From contig CM022673.1 in the NCBI GenBank assembly GCA_012295275.1, forward strand, positions 27,297,261-27,361,260: a DNA stretch of 64,000 nucleotides, in the 5' to 3' direction. Below, one piece after another: positions 36,327-48,745 of the stretch. The position numbers and the translations under genes were made by a program. The notes under the pieces are model-generated. The model had not been told where the DNA came from and ran no database searches. It saw only the letters and a list, made by a program, of their open reading frames with translations. Source of the stretch: Chrysomallon squamiferum (Eukaryota > Mollusca > Gastropoda > Neomphalida > Peltospiridae). Position 1 is the first letter of the stretch, and each line of letters begins with the position of its first letter.

Positions 36327-39300
36327 ACTAGAGATAAAATGGACCTGTATTGTTTAAATAATCAAAAAAGATAATGAAGAGAATAAATTGGCAGGATTCA
36401 GTTGTAACAGTACTAGTTTATTTACACATGTTACTATTATCTCTGGTTTATTATTCAGAAATATGCAAAACGTTTTAAGCTATTTTTTTAATACAACCAC
36501 AATACCATTTAGAAAACAACTATAAAATGAAAAAAAAAAAAAATATGAATAGGACTTTTCTTTGTTTTGTCACCAAGACATTTGATGTAAATTCATTGCT
36601 TTATGTGTGATTAAAGTAATTGTTATTATTTTTTGTCAGGTAGCTGATCTGTCAGGTATTTACAGTGAAAAACACCAACAAGAATACAGCAACTTTCAGG
36701 AGCTGAAATATCTATCTTACAAACTGGCTGCTGTAGGTAAATAAAAACTTCTTTTCATTTTGTTTTTTTTCTTGTAATTCTTCTTCACTATATTTTGTTT
36801 GATATTCTAAATCAGTAATATAATATATTAATATACAAAGTTAAATAAACATTTTAAACAACTGTGGTTTGAGAACAATTTTTAATGATATTTTACTCGT
36901 TTAATTTTCTTAGTTAAAGAAATTAATATTTAATTATCAATATTTATACATATAAAAAAAGAAGAAGAAGAAATTGATTGAAACACACTTTGTAATAAAC
37001 TTTGTAAGACTGTTTTGAATTTACTGAGTACCTATATTATTTGATAATTTTTTTTAGCACTGGCTTGGTCTCAAGTGTATGAAGAATACATAAATGACAA
37101 CAAAAAAGTAGAATTCTCTCTTTTGGCTGTTGGAATGAAAAATGGTGATGTTGTTATTTGGAAAATCACCTTCCCTTGTAAGAGCCAGTAAGTTTTGTGA
37201 TTGTTGTATTTATTCTTCTAGGTTTTCATTATTACCTGTAGCCATAAAAATGGAAATTTAGATATGTTTTATGTTAAATCTAGCCAATAAATAAATACAT
37301 CTTCATTGATTAAATTAATAGTTTGATACAAGGAATTTTGAGTTTGTTAAGATGAATGAAATAACCAGTTGAAGAGTGTTAGTTTTTCCTTTGTTCTCTT
37401 ACAGATCTGATTGTAAAATAGTTCAGAACATTCCAGTTGAATCAGCTATACCTACCTCACTGAGTTTTTGCAGATCATTAAAAGAGAAAGACAAAGGTAA
37501 AATTCATTGGTGTTTTTTTTGTTAAAGTTTTAATTTCTGTTATTTAAAAAAAAAAGAAATTTGAATTTTCAACCATTTTATTATTTATATATGAAGAATA
37601 AGAAATAATACACTTTCAAAATATTTGAGAAAGAACAAGATTGTATCAGGAACTTTCTTAGGTTGAAAAACCAAAACAAACCCCACCTTGTAGAACAGAG
37701 TTCATTCTTTAATCAATTTCAGAAGAATCAGCATTCGCTGTTATTTATTAAAATTAAATTGTTGTCAAGGAATTTTTCACATTGCTCTTTGGAAAGGATG
37801 TTTGACATGTGTTAAAAACTCTACATTTCACAAAATAAAGCCGTAATAGAAGTCTAGATGTACGATCCCATGAATTAACTCAAAAACTATTTCAGGTTTA
37901 TTGGCTGTTGGCTTTCTCAGTGGGACTGTACATCTTATAAACATAACAGTACGAGAGACAGTCACATGTCGCACCTCCTGTATTTACCTTGATGAAGATC
38001 TCATGAGTGTGGCATGCATGGACTGGGTCGATCTGCCTCAAGTCAGTAATTCTCTGATAATTAATATCATTGTTAAATATAAACTGAGTGATGTACACTA
38101 GTATAGCAGTCTATCTCTGTCTGTCTGCCTCTTCATCTACCTGGTATCTGTTTTTAATCTAGCTGTCTTTCTAGCTGTATGGCTTTGTTTTCATCTGTTT
38201 AGATGATAATATTGTGTGTGTGTTTAAATTAAAGTAATATAAAATGCACTAACACAGTAACTTGGGAAACTAACATATTGTTTAGCTTGAATGAAAACAA
38301 CACTGAGGTAATAAAATGATGTTTTGTGAGAATTTAGGTACAATATTCAGTATAAATTTCAGGGAGACATGTGTTTTGTATTCTGTAAAGAACAATACGT
38401 ACTTACTTGTATCTTGAGGATGAAGAATGGTAAACTACAGATGCCTACCTCTTCTCACGTACAGGCAAACCAGGTGGGAACCTGGCTGTCAGCTACAGGT
38501 TAGTGTCTGGCTCTTTGATTATTTTTACATCTCGATTTGTACTTTCATAGTCCAGATTTAATGGAAGCAAAGAAAGTAAGGTTTTAATCTGGATGTTAGA
38601 AAACGTGAAATTCTCTGCCTTTAATTTATTATTGTTGTTGTTGTTGCTTTTGCTGCTATTATTATTTTAATAATGTTTTAATTTGTTTAAAGAATAATTG
38701 TATGAAAGAAGAATGTGTTTTATTCCTCAGCATATATAAAGACTTAAGTAAACTTTTTGTTGTAATGGGAAACAGCCTGGTTGGTGGAGATCAGATCATG
38801 TGATCTTATAATAAAATCTTTTTAATTTTTTTTTTGTATTTAATACATTATTTTAAAGGATTTTGTCCTGTCTTACTTTTAATAAAGGTATTAGAAAATG
38901 TAAATTGTAAATCAGAAGATTGTGATTTTATGATCCCCAGGTTTGTGTTCACAGAAAGGATACTCAGTGATGGCTTCTGCAGATGGGCTGGTACAGCAGT
39001 TACACATACAGGCCACTGACAAAGGTTGGTTGAAAACAGTTTTGACTCAGTTTTGAATCTCTAATTTAGGATTTAGAAAAGTTTGTGATACATATATAGA
39101 CATATCTTTTTTTATTATTATTCGTAGGTTTGGATACCAAATTTATATTGTTGATATAATATGAATAACATTATAAATAACATAAACTATTCATTACTAC
39201 TGACAAACCAGTAAATATAATCACTTTTTATTGCAGTAAATATGTAGAATTATTTTATTTTTATATGTATATTTGTTTAGAAGTGTCACTAAAAGCAAAG

Positions 39301-41135
39301 CCGTTGACCATGGAGAAAGAATCAGCATACACGTGGAGAAGTCATGGAGTCGCATTATCGCCAAATGCCACTTTCTTTGTCACTGCTATGAGGTAACCTT
39401 TTTTCAGACATGTTTTATGTTCAGTAACAGTTTGCAGAAAATATTGTAAATTCTGAATACTTACCATATCATCAGTATTAGTGCTTTTTAATTTATTTAT
39501 GTGAAAATAAACTGAAACAAGACAGGTGTCTGGATAGTCTTCATGCTTCACTTAGAAACCATGATAACATGATGTACTGTAATTGTGAAAAGAAGTCTTT
39601 TGTGAATTGGGGATTTAATTTTGGGTTTTAATCAGAATCTGATGTGTAATTTTGTCACCATCACAACAAATACAGTCTTGTATATTTATTTAAAATATTT
39701 TTTTATTTTTCAGTCCCTCCTCCAGTTATGACCATTTGTCTATCAGAAATCCCTTGAAAGTAAGTTAAATTTAGAAAAAAAAAATATTCATAATTATTTT
39801 ATAATGACATTTTAATTTGTTTTATACTTTATTTAACTTGACATATATATATATATTTTTCATTTTGTTATAAATTTGTAGAAAATGTTTTATTTGTAAT
39901 TCTGAATTTTTCCTACTTAGGTTTTTTTTTTTTTTTTTAAGGTTCAGTTCTCTCTCTTGAATGTACTCGACACTAACAGCTTGGAAAAAACTTTGTATGA
40001 AAATACAGGTAAAAACATCTATTTTATTTTATTTACATTTTATTTTTATTTTAGAAAAACAAAACAAATTAAACCTCTGTTTTCAAATTTTCAAGTTACT
40101 TGAATATAAATATGAGAAAAGTTAAACAATTCTGTTGAGAACATATACCTGCTAAAATTCTCAAAAACATTTAATACAAATATGAAATGATCTACTTAAG
40201 TAATTTATATTTCTTTTTTAATACTTTATTGTTGAGCTTGATACAAAGTTAAGCTGAATATAAATATTTTATTTTTTAATTTATTTTAAAGTATTTTCCA
40301 GTTTGAGTATCTTTCAGGGGATTGTGTATTTCTGATGAGAAACTTACTAATTTGCCTTTTTTTTTTTACATTGAATGTATGCAATGTTTGTTTTTTAAAG
40401 AGATCATTCATCGGATGGGTGATGTACTTGAAGGATATCGTCTCTGTCTGTTTGCTGAAAGTAACATAACTGAGTTGCTATGCCAACACAGGTTACACAT
40501 CACAGCGCATTCAGCAGAAGAAAAAATGTCTATTTTACAGATGCATAGGTATTTTATTAACAAGTTGTAATCTGTTGCATGTAAGATAGAATAGAAATCT
40601 GAAGTTTTATATTTTGAATAGAAACAAATATTGACTTCCTTCTTTCATTTTATGATGTTGGTGATCAGTTAGCCTTTTCATTTAATTATTTTAATACCTT
40701 TTAATAATAAATAAAATTATTATAATGTACAAACAATATGATAAATTGCCATTTGTTTAATAAAAACTATTGACTAAATTATTTGATACATTTTATGTTA
40801 TCAGGATACTAACATATTACATTAATTTGAATTAAAATATATTTTAAAAAATGTTATTTATATATTTATTTACATTTTACAGTGATTACCACAGCAAAAT
40901 AATTTTTCATTTTGTTAAAATTCAGGTACAAGATATTGGTAATGAAGCAGTTCTTTCCAGTTAATCCTCTAGTCACAGGAGAGGTAGTTAATTATTTTAA
41001 TTAATAACTTTAATTAATACTTTTTATATTTTTATAATGTGGAATTTTCTTTTATTATTATTATTATTATAGTTTTTTTGGATAATTTTTTAATGTAACT
41101 ATAGATATTTTTTATCTTTATTATTTTTATATTAC

Positions 41136-41205
<70 letters not shown>

Positions 41206-43411
41206 TCAGGTTAGTATTCCAGTTGACAAGGACTTGGAAAGACTGACAGACAATCTGATGAAGTGTCACATTCTCTCATGTTTCAAACATGTTTTAAAAA
41301 AGTCACGAAAGAAAACTTCATTGAGCACTAAAGGTCAGTTACAGTTAAAATTAAATATTTTGTTTTTAGTAGATGATGATAGTGACATACAGTTCTCTAT
41401 ATATAACTAAAAAAATAATAAACAAATTCTTTATTCCAGATACACGTATTCTGTCTCAGTTGTGGAGATGGTTGAATATCAGGTTGTCTGAGGATGAAAA
41501 TTCTGGTTCCGTCATTTCACAAGACATGCAGAAGATTAAAAATCTGGTTGGAGAGTCTTCTATAAACTCACCAGAATTGTGTGCTGTTTGTGGAGAAGAT
41601 ATCCTTTTACGAAAAAAACCCTTCTCATATGGAATATTTTGCTTGTAAAAAAAAGATTTTTTTTTTTTTTTTTAAATTTTATTCAAATAAAAAAATTAAA
41701 ATAAATAAATATTTATCATATTTAATTCTGTTTTTTTACGAGATTTATGTAGATTGTGTACATGTTGGCCATTTTGAGTAATTAAAAACATTTTTAGGCT
41801 TCATTACATTTAATTATATACAGACAGTTGGAGTACATACTCACCAAGACTGAAATTAAGACACCTGGTTTATTCAGTGGGTTGATGGATGTAAATCAGT
41901 TGAAGGTTTCCTTTGTTTTTCCTTGACTTGAACACAGCTAATGATAGAGCAGCTGACATGCAGATGCAGCAATGGACATGCTTTTGGTAGGTTTCCCTTG
42001 AATTACAGGGTTGATTAATGTTAGACCTTTAACATTTCCATTTTTCTTTTGTTTACTTTTACTTAAAATGTGCAGATATTTCAAATAATTATGACAACTG
42101 TTTGAAATATAACTTATTTTAAAACCAGGGTGGACTAAAACTGAGACCAGAAATTAAACAGCTCTACAATGGTAGAGGGTCATTATTTTTTTTTTAATAA
42201 ACAGCTTCAGCCATTTCAGTCTATGTCAACGAGGAAAAGAACAGTTGCACATCATAGACTGTAAGGTCTCATGTGTGTGAATATTTGTTGTATCATATTT
42301 TTTTCATACAGTGAAAAAATATAAATGATCTGTGAATTTCGATTGTACAGGTTCTGTGATGATGCTAATTAGAGACACATCAGTGATGAAATGTTAATGT
42401 GTGTCTGATTGTATTTTACAGCACTTTGCTGCTACAGTTTGTTACCCTGTCAAGAGATGTTGTTCAGAATTACACACACATCAGTGATGAAATGTTAATG
42501 TGTATCTGATTGTATTTTACAGCACTTTGCTGCTACAGTTTGTTACCCTGTCAAGAGATGTTGTTCAGAATTACACACACATCAGTGATGAGATGTTAAT
42601 GTGTGTCTGATTGTATTTTACAGCACTTTGCTGCTACAGTTTGTTACCCTGTCAAGAGATGTTGTTCAGAAAGTGTCGAGTGTGCAGTGAGTCAGCACTG
42701 CTACTGGAATATCTTCAAGGTGTGTGAATTTTCAACATGGTTTTAATATCATTAATAATCAGTCAGAGATTTCATTCTTTTTTATCAGATAGAAAGATAC
42801 ATCTAGTGATTGAACAATGTCTTAAGAAGCTTGATATTAAAAGATATATTGTGACATCTGTTAATTCAATACAGTGGAATATGAAGACCAAAAAAATAAA
42901 AATAAAGATTATTTATTTAATACTTTTCTGTTTTAACAACATCTCAATATATTAATGTTAAAGTCAATCATATACTTCTCACAGATTTTGGTGTCTGTTC
43001 AACATTTGTATACTAAGACACAAACAGTTTCTTCATACTTCTGCAGTTTACAGTTTTAGCAATATATTAATAGTTAAGACTGTTATAGATTTCATTTTCT
43101 TATACATAGCCACATCTATTAAATCAATTCAGTTGAACGTTAAGACCAAACAAATATTTTAATTATATATTCCTGTGATTTGCACTTTTAACCATATTTT
43201 TACATATTGATAAGTACATTAAATTTAATGTTAAGGAAAAAATTGTGTTACATGTGCTGGTAGATGATACGTTAGTTTAATCCAGTGTTTGAATTTTCTT
43301 TAAAGTAACAAATTTTATTTTATAAATTAATGTGTTTTGTTTATTTCAGATACACATGTGTTTCCTAGCAAATTAACAAGGTGTATTCTGTGTCAGGGAC
43401 AGCTGGTGTGA
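34356..43411 (+). CDS. GTF3C4: General transcription factor 3C polypeptide 4 (TFIIIC 90 kDa subunit)
   Basis: The product is a subunit of TFIIIC, which binds internal promoters of tRNA genes in the nucleus and recruits TFIIIB and RNA polymerase III. Twenty coding exons: 34356-34469, 34887-35019, 35587-35704, 36088-36160, 36640-36736, 37058-37187, 37405-37496, 37896-38041, 38363-38473, 38955-39024, 39281-39392, 39714-39759, 39942-40008, 40401-40548, 40926-40983, 41210-41333, 41440-41598, 41936-41986, 42624-42719 and 43350-43411 (TGA). Phases agree at every junction; total 2007 bases, 668 aa, shorter than human (about 822). The start reads MAGTCALSFSDPVS, then LSWSEENKIALC. WD-like repeats follow (RCLLACLSHDHRLTIQ, LLAVGMKNGDVVIW, SHGVALSPNATFFV). 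The C-terminal zinc module has CAVCGE, CRCSNGHAF, KCRVC and RCILC. The human gene has far fewer exons as I recall. The exon 9-10 join may lack a short exon. Confidence 0.9.
36019..36079. repeat. TTTA tetranucleotide array upstream of the GTF3C4 exon 4 acceptor
   Basis: About 15 TTTA units end 8 bases before the exon 4 start and form its pyrimidine-rich tract. Confidence 0.9.
36275..36324. repeat. Poly-A run of about 50
   Basis: Homopolymer in GTF3C4 intron 4. Length is likely approximate in any assembly. Confidence 0.9.
41136..41205. repeat. ATT array upstream of the GTF3C4 exon 16 acceptor
   Basis: About 23 ATT units run to within 5 bases of the TTTCAG acceptor of exon 16 and replace a normal pyrimidine tract. 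Confidence 0.9.
41599..41935 (+). other. GTF3C4: U12-type AT-AC intron of GTF3C4
   Basis: The intron starts ATATCCTTTT, the U12 AT-AC donor consensus. It has TTCCTTGAC (41919-41927), a near-perfect U12 branch site, and ends AC at 41935, with the branch A about 10 bases from the exon. Joining GGAGAAG to AGCTAATG gives CAVCGEELMIEQLTCRCSNGHAF, which matches the family zinc module. No GT-AG alternative preserves it. If retained, the frame runs to a TAA at 41646-41648 and removes most of the zinc-binding C-terminus. Confidence 0.88.
42375..42670. repeat. 101-base near-identical triplication spanning the GTF3C4 exon 19 acceptor
   Basis: Three copies at an exact 101-base period (CAGCACTTTGC at 42420, 42521 and 42622) differ by about one base each. 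Each carries the last 45 or so intron bases, the TTTTACAG acceptor and the first 47 or so bases of exon 19. Only the third copy continues into the full exon (KCRVC). Using either earlier acceptor reads into a stop (TAA) within the next copy. Confidence 0.92.
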
Positions 43412-44712
43412 AATCATTTTACTTGTTGCTTCTCTACAGAAATGAAGTGAAGGGGACACAATGACCATATGTCCACTGTTTTGTCATTCAGTAGACACAG
43501 ATCATTCATAGTAGCAACAAAAAATAACAACAACAATGATAATAGAAAAAAGAAGAAAAACTTTCTAAACTTTCTAAATAATATTTACTGTCATGGATAC
43601 AATTATCATTTCATTTGTCCAATCCTGGTGAAAGAATAAGTAAATAAAGTGATTTTAAAAAAAAAAATAACTCTGGTGTTAATAATTATATTTATTCAGT
43701 TTATAACATTTCCACCTGTTTTTACCTGCTAGAAATGCTTTCATTTATACGATTTGACAATACAGAATATGATTTATTTTCTTAATGTCCATTATTTTAT
43801 TTATTGTTTTACTGTGAATAATTACATATGGTTCAGGTTACCTTACTGATCTTAATTTGTTTCACTAAAATTATCGTTTACAAATTATTATTATTATTAT
43901 TGTTATTGTTATTAATTTCTTGCAGTTTTTTCTTCATTTCTTTATTATTTCGATCACTTCAAACCTGGTATTTCATATTATTTTACTTTATTTTTATTAA
44001 ATTGTTTTTATTTTACTTTATTTTCTTTATTCTTTATTATTTATTATATTTTATTAGTTTAGTAGTAGTAGTAGTAGTAGTAATAGCAGCAGTAGTAGTA
44101 GTATCTTGAGAATAACAAAGAAAGAAAGAAAGAAATGAAGATAAAAATAATATTTTAGCATATTTAAAATTTTGGTCCACCTATAATCAGATTAAAATAA
44201 TATATATATATTATTGAACTTTATTTGTTTCCTCTTCAGATTTTGTCTAACTGAAAAGAATAATATATTATATACAACATTTTTTTTTTTTTTTAAATTA
44301 CAATATTTGTTAACTGGGTGAACTCAAGATTATATTCAGTCATAAAAAAATAATTGTTTTACAATGTCATACATACCTTGAAGTGTGGTTAAAGTAGTTA
44401 ACACACTGGACTAAGATAACGATCCAATATACTCTCAGTAAAATTATGTAAACAGAATATTTTGTTTAGTACCTTTTCCTCATCTTTTCTTTATTTTTCA
44501 GTAAACTGTGCAGTACAAAATAAATATAATTCTATTGCTAAAATTAGACAAACTATGTGACGTCACAAACGTATGACGTTTTGTACTTTACAACGTAGAC
44601 TTGATCTTGTAATGTGGTATAAAGCTGTTGCGTTTTAATATTCTTCATCGCAAAATTATAAATCGTTTACTTTTTAACTGAATCAAAACATTTTTAATGA
44701 AAGTATAAGAAC
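43412..44712. other. GTF3C4 3' UTR and intergenic DNA
   Basis: Beyond the probable 3' UTR the stretch holds an ATT/GTT array (about 43886-43912), TTTA-rich sequence, a GTA array (44061-44103) and a possible tRNA-derived SINE scrap (about 44383-44425). No gene is recognised. Confidence 0.5.
43643..43648 (+). terminator. GTF3C4: Candidate GTF3C4 polyadenylation signal
   Basis: AATAAA lies 232 bases after the stop codon. It is the first canonical signal downstream on the coding strand and is followed by a T/A-rich stretch. Confidence 0.45.
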
Positions 44713-45042
44713 ATGGAGATTTCAGCAACAGTCGCAGGAAAATTACTTTTGGAAAATAATGATACGACGAAGTCCGATGATAAGGTTTGAAAGTAGTGCA
44801 AGTCATAATGATAATTTTGTATTGTTAGTTTATATGAATCCAAAGGATATGTGACATGGATTAGATGTACATTAGTATTTCATTTACATTTTATTTGCTT
44901 TCCAGTTGTATAATTGAACAAAAAATAGTAATAATAATAAAAAATAAAAACGAAACAAATTAACATGCACATATTTGTTTATTGCTCTTGTTTAAAAACT
45001 TTTTCGATACAGTATTCTATTTTAATGTGTTCTGAAGGATAA

Positions 45043-45086
<44 letters not shown>

Positions 45087-46881
45087 TAATGAAAGCACTT
45101 CTCCAACTTTAGTGTTCTGAAACTGTGGCTGTTGACTTTGCTGTCATGGTAACGCGAGCCGAACGAACAAAACAGAGATTTGAAAGTCTTGTTACGAATG
45201 GCTCGGGTCAGTGGACAGCTGTCTGCAACGATATCGTCAATAACGTCTTTCACAACAGCTTTACATCTGTACCTTTACTACCAGCACGGGAACTGGCAAG
45301 TTCAACAATTCAAAAAATATATATTCTAACATAAAAAGATAAAGAAAACTGATATCAGTTAAGTACACAAAAATAAAAGGAGGGGAAAACACGCAGACAA
45401 AAACCTATAATAAGAAGACAGCCCCATTAACCAAAAGTTAGTTGCAAAAATTAAATGACATGAAACCATGAACTGGCAAGCTGCATGAAACATTTGCTAT
45501 GATGGGAATGATTCAAGGTCATATTTCATAACTTGTTATTGTCTTTAAAAAAAAAAAAAAAAACATTTACGTTTAAATTTTTTTTTTAAATACTTCATAT
45601 TTTACACACACACACACACACACACAAATAAATACAAACACCCAAACATGGATATTAAACACAAATTCTTCTTATGATTATTATTACTATTAAATATCCC
45701 TAAATCAGTCACGAATACTGATAACAAAGAATTCTCATTGTAACTCAAGTTTTAAAATTATATAATTTCCGCACAGTATATCTTAGATTCAGATGATGGC
45801 TATTGTTAGTTTAAAACGAGGCTCTGCATTGATAACGTGAAGTGGAAACTTCCTATATAGGTGATGAGATTATCAGAAAATCAGTTGTAGTGTCGATAGG
45901 GCTAACTTAAAACCACCACGCCACATCTTGATGAAATGCGTTACGATTTGATAACATTTGTACGCTATAGTTACCCAGGTTAACAGAATAACCAATCAAA
46001 ATGAACCAAACAGTTAAGTCTTATTTTTGAAATTCATTCAAAATCATTTTAATGATAAAATGTTGTATTTTTAAAAAATATATATTTATATATATTTATA
46101 GCAGTTTGTTTTAATTTTGGCTCTTATGTACCATCGTAATTTACGTTTATAATGAAATGTCTAATTTTGACCATGGAATATGGTACCGATGTTAATCAAA
46201 ACCGTTATTTTTAAAATTCAGTATTCGATAAAGTTGTTTATAGAATGACGTCATAAAGGTGCACGAGAGTAATATAAATAAATAAATTAATTAATAATGT
46301 AAAAACTAAATTTAAAAATCAATCTAAAACAACAACAGACTAACAAAAATAAGAACAAAAACTAAACAGAAGCAGAACAAGAGGCTAAACAGCCGCTTCG
46401 TGTAACTGCAATAAAAATCCTCAACGTGGTAATCGAAATATCATCTTCAGTATTGACTGAAGCTGTTCTCACCTGTGTGGATAAGATGCCAGGTATTTAC
46501 TTTACAGACTACAGCGAATTAAATATTACAAATGTTGTTTCTCAGGTTGAAGTACGTGCCATCTTATTATTTATGCATTTATTTATGCATTTATTTATGC
46601 ATTTATTTATGCATTTATTATTATTATTATTATTATTATTAATTCCGCTAAATTAAAGCAAACCAAAAGGAAAAAATAAGAACAAAATTAACTTTGTTTT
46701 AAATTAAATTGGTTATGTCGGTCTCAGTATCATTCCAAATTATATATACATATAATTATATTTAAATATTTAAAAATAATTATATTTATCATTGCAGTAT
46801 TCCGTAAATCAACCAATTATAGAAACTAAAAATTATTTGCATCGTGAAGATACAACAATATGCTGGTACAGCAGTGTGTAG
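44713..46881 (+). CDS. Candidate small spliced gene, not recognised
   Basis: I do not recognise a family. A start codon at 44713 opens MEISATVAGKLLLENND and ends AAG|GTTTGA (44784). An exon after TTTAG (45113) reads CSETVAVDFAVMVTRAERTK. Model A: exon 2 ends 45295 with a GC donor (CTG|GCAAGT), exon 3 is 46393-46545 and exon 4 is 46798-46881 (TAG). This gives 163 aa with all junctions phase 0, but the exon 3 acceptor is purine-rich and weak. Model B: exon 2 ends 45206 (G|GTCAGT), exon 3 starts 46453 after a strong TTCAG and ends at CCAG|GTATTT, and the last exon ends soon after at another stop. Both keep frame, which is why the locus is listed, but neither is proven. Chance open frames remain possible. 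Confidence 0.3.
45043..45082. repeat. AAT array
   Basis: About 13 AAT units directly upstream of the candidate exon at 45113. Confidence 0.9.
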
Positions 46882-46885
46882 TAGT

Positions 46886-47021
46886 TACTGGTAGTTATTG
46901 GTATTATTATTATTATTATTGTTATTAATAATAATAATATTATTATTATTGTTATTAATAATAATATTATTATTATTATAATTATTTTTATTATTATTAT
47001 TATTATTATTATTGTTATCAT
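46886..47021. repeat. Palindromic ATT/AAT array
   Basis: Blocks of ATT and AAT alternate (TTATTAATAATAATAATATTATTATTATT), so neighbouring blocks are inverted copies and can form hairpins. Confidence 0.8.
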
Positions 47022-47124
47022 CATCATCACAGTAATTCAGTACTTCATTCTTCTACTGATCTGACGGTACTAGACGGTGTTTGTGTGTGTGTGTGTGTGT
47101 GTAAATCTATCTATCTATCTATAT

Positions 47125-47155
<31 letters not shown>

Positions 47156-47481
47156 GCACCGTTCTTAGATAAGATACAATCTTACCCCATAAAAAATAGA
47201 TAAATGAACTTAACTTTTTTTTTTTTTTTTTTTCGGCACACTATTCTCCTTCAACTGAGCTGACGATGCTAGAATATATTTAATTTAAATGTTTCACTCA
47301 CCTGGATGGGTGACGACTGCATTGTTCTGAGGAGGTTTGTATTGTTTTTTACACGCATCTTCGTCTAGAAACAGCCTGGTTCAGAGTAATAAAATACATC
47401 AGTAAACAGTTAATATTGATTCCAGTGGCTACTTGGAGAACCATGTGTTTTTATGCAGACAGTATAGATGACTGATATATT

Positions 47482-47518
<37 letters not shown>

Positions 47519-47844
47519 ATTTTAGAATAACGATAATGATGTTAATAATAAAAAGAAGAAAGAGAAAAAAAAAAAAAAAAAAAAGAAGAAAATGAAAAAC
47601 AAAAATAAGAATAAGAAGGAGGAGGCTCTTTAAATACGAAAATAATTCACATAGATACATATACAGATTAAATCTGAAGTTTACTATCGGAGAGAAAAAT
47701 ATATGAGCACGTGCTAGGAGAAATTTCATACATTTTTATGGTTGTAACTACTGGCATTTAGGAAGAAAACTTACAATACAGGAAACAAAATTTCAAAAAA
47801 ATATAAATTAAACTATAAAAGCATATATAAAATTTAACATTTGC

Positions 47845-47964
47845 GGGAGCTGGTTTTAACTTGGTGACAGAGAGTTTCTCTAAGGAATCAATGGTCGGAG
47901 GATCAGAACTTTTACTTTAGCAATTATGAAATATCCCGTGTCAACTAGTGTCAGGTGAATCAAA
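47845..47964. repeat. Dispersed repeat, copy A
   Basis: It shares GGGAGCTGGTTTTAACTTG and GGTGAATCAAA, 102 bases apart, with copy B at 55235-55354. The spacing is identical although most of the intervening sequence has diverged, which points to a common source element. The family is not identified. Confidence 0.5.
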
Positions 47965-48574
47965 TATGTGAATTATTCTATCTACTGGTAGAGTTAATAC
48001 AATTCCATGCTATCAGATGATATGAATAGTTCAAAGAGAGTCAGAAATTAATAATAATAATGTTAATGATTTCCAATACATGGTTATGCAAGACCTATTC
48101 AAAAATGTAAGTTATGTAAACGAAGTTAATTCCTTACCATTTTAATTGGATGAAAAATAAATATATTCAAATATAAATCATTTTCGACACAAACTTTGTT
48201 TTTCCAGTTTAGTTCATTTCTAAAGCTTCTGAATGAAAAATTAGAAAGAAGAAGAACTAATGTTGTTGAAAACTAATTTTAAAAATGTTTGTGTGTTATA
48301 ATAAAAAGGTTTTTAAAATTTCTTTAAAAAAATAAAATAAAATAAGCCATATGTTTTATAACATATTTAAAAAATAAACAAATAAATAAATAAATAAAAC
48401 AGTTCTTAGATATTCATAAAATATAGAAATAAATTTTAACAAATATATATTTTAATATTTTGAGAAAGAAAAACAAAACTATTTTACATTTATATTTCGA
48501 TTTCGTTTTGATAATCAAAATCATGTTACTTACTTTTACAATAACTTTGTCCACGTTTTAGTTAAATGTGTGGG

Positions 48575-48745
48575 CTCTGCCTTCCTTTTATTGGCTTGGT
48601 CGGCGGTGGGAAAAAACCATCTGCCTCGCTGCGGTCCCGCGCAGGCCATACGAAAGTGAGGCTGTGCCACCCGACTGGTACTCACACTTACCCCTAATCG
48701 CGCAGAACACAGCCCACGTTTCTCAGTTTTGTGGGACAATTTTTA
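48575..48745. other. GC-rich island with a potential hairpin
   Basis: This is a rare GC-rich block in AT-rich DNA. GCCTC (48623-48627) pairs with GAGGC (48658-48662), and inside it CTGCG (48629-48633) pairs with CGCAG (48640-48644). The minus strand has GGGGTAAGTGTGAG, a strong splice-donor shape. It could be an unannotated promoter or first exon, or a structured RNA. I compared it from memory with U1, U2, U4-U6, U11, U12, 5S, 7SK, RNase MRP and vault RNAs and saw no match. Confidence 0.3.

Noticed and set aside
38474-38502. Extension of GTF3C4 exon 9 to a second donor (ACAG|GTTAGT)
   Set aside because: It changes phase and would put exon 10 out of its conserved frame.
41599-41648. GTF3C4 ending at the in-frame TAA after exon 17
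   Set aside because: This would be retention of the U12-type intron; the conserved zinc module continues in exons 18-20.
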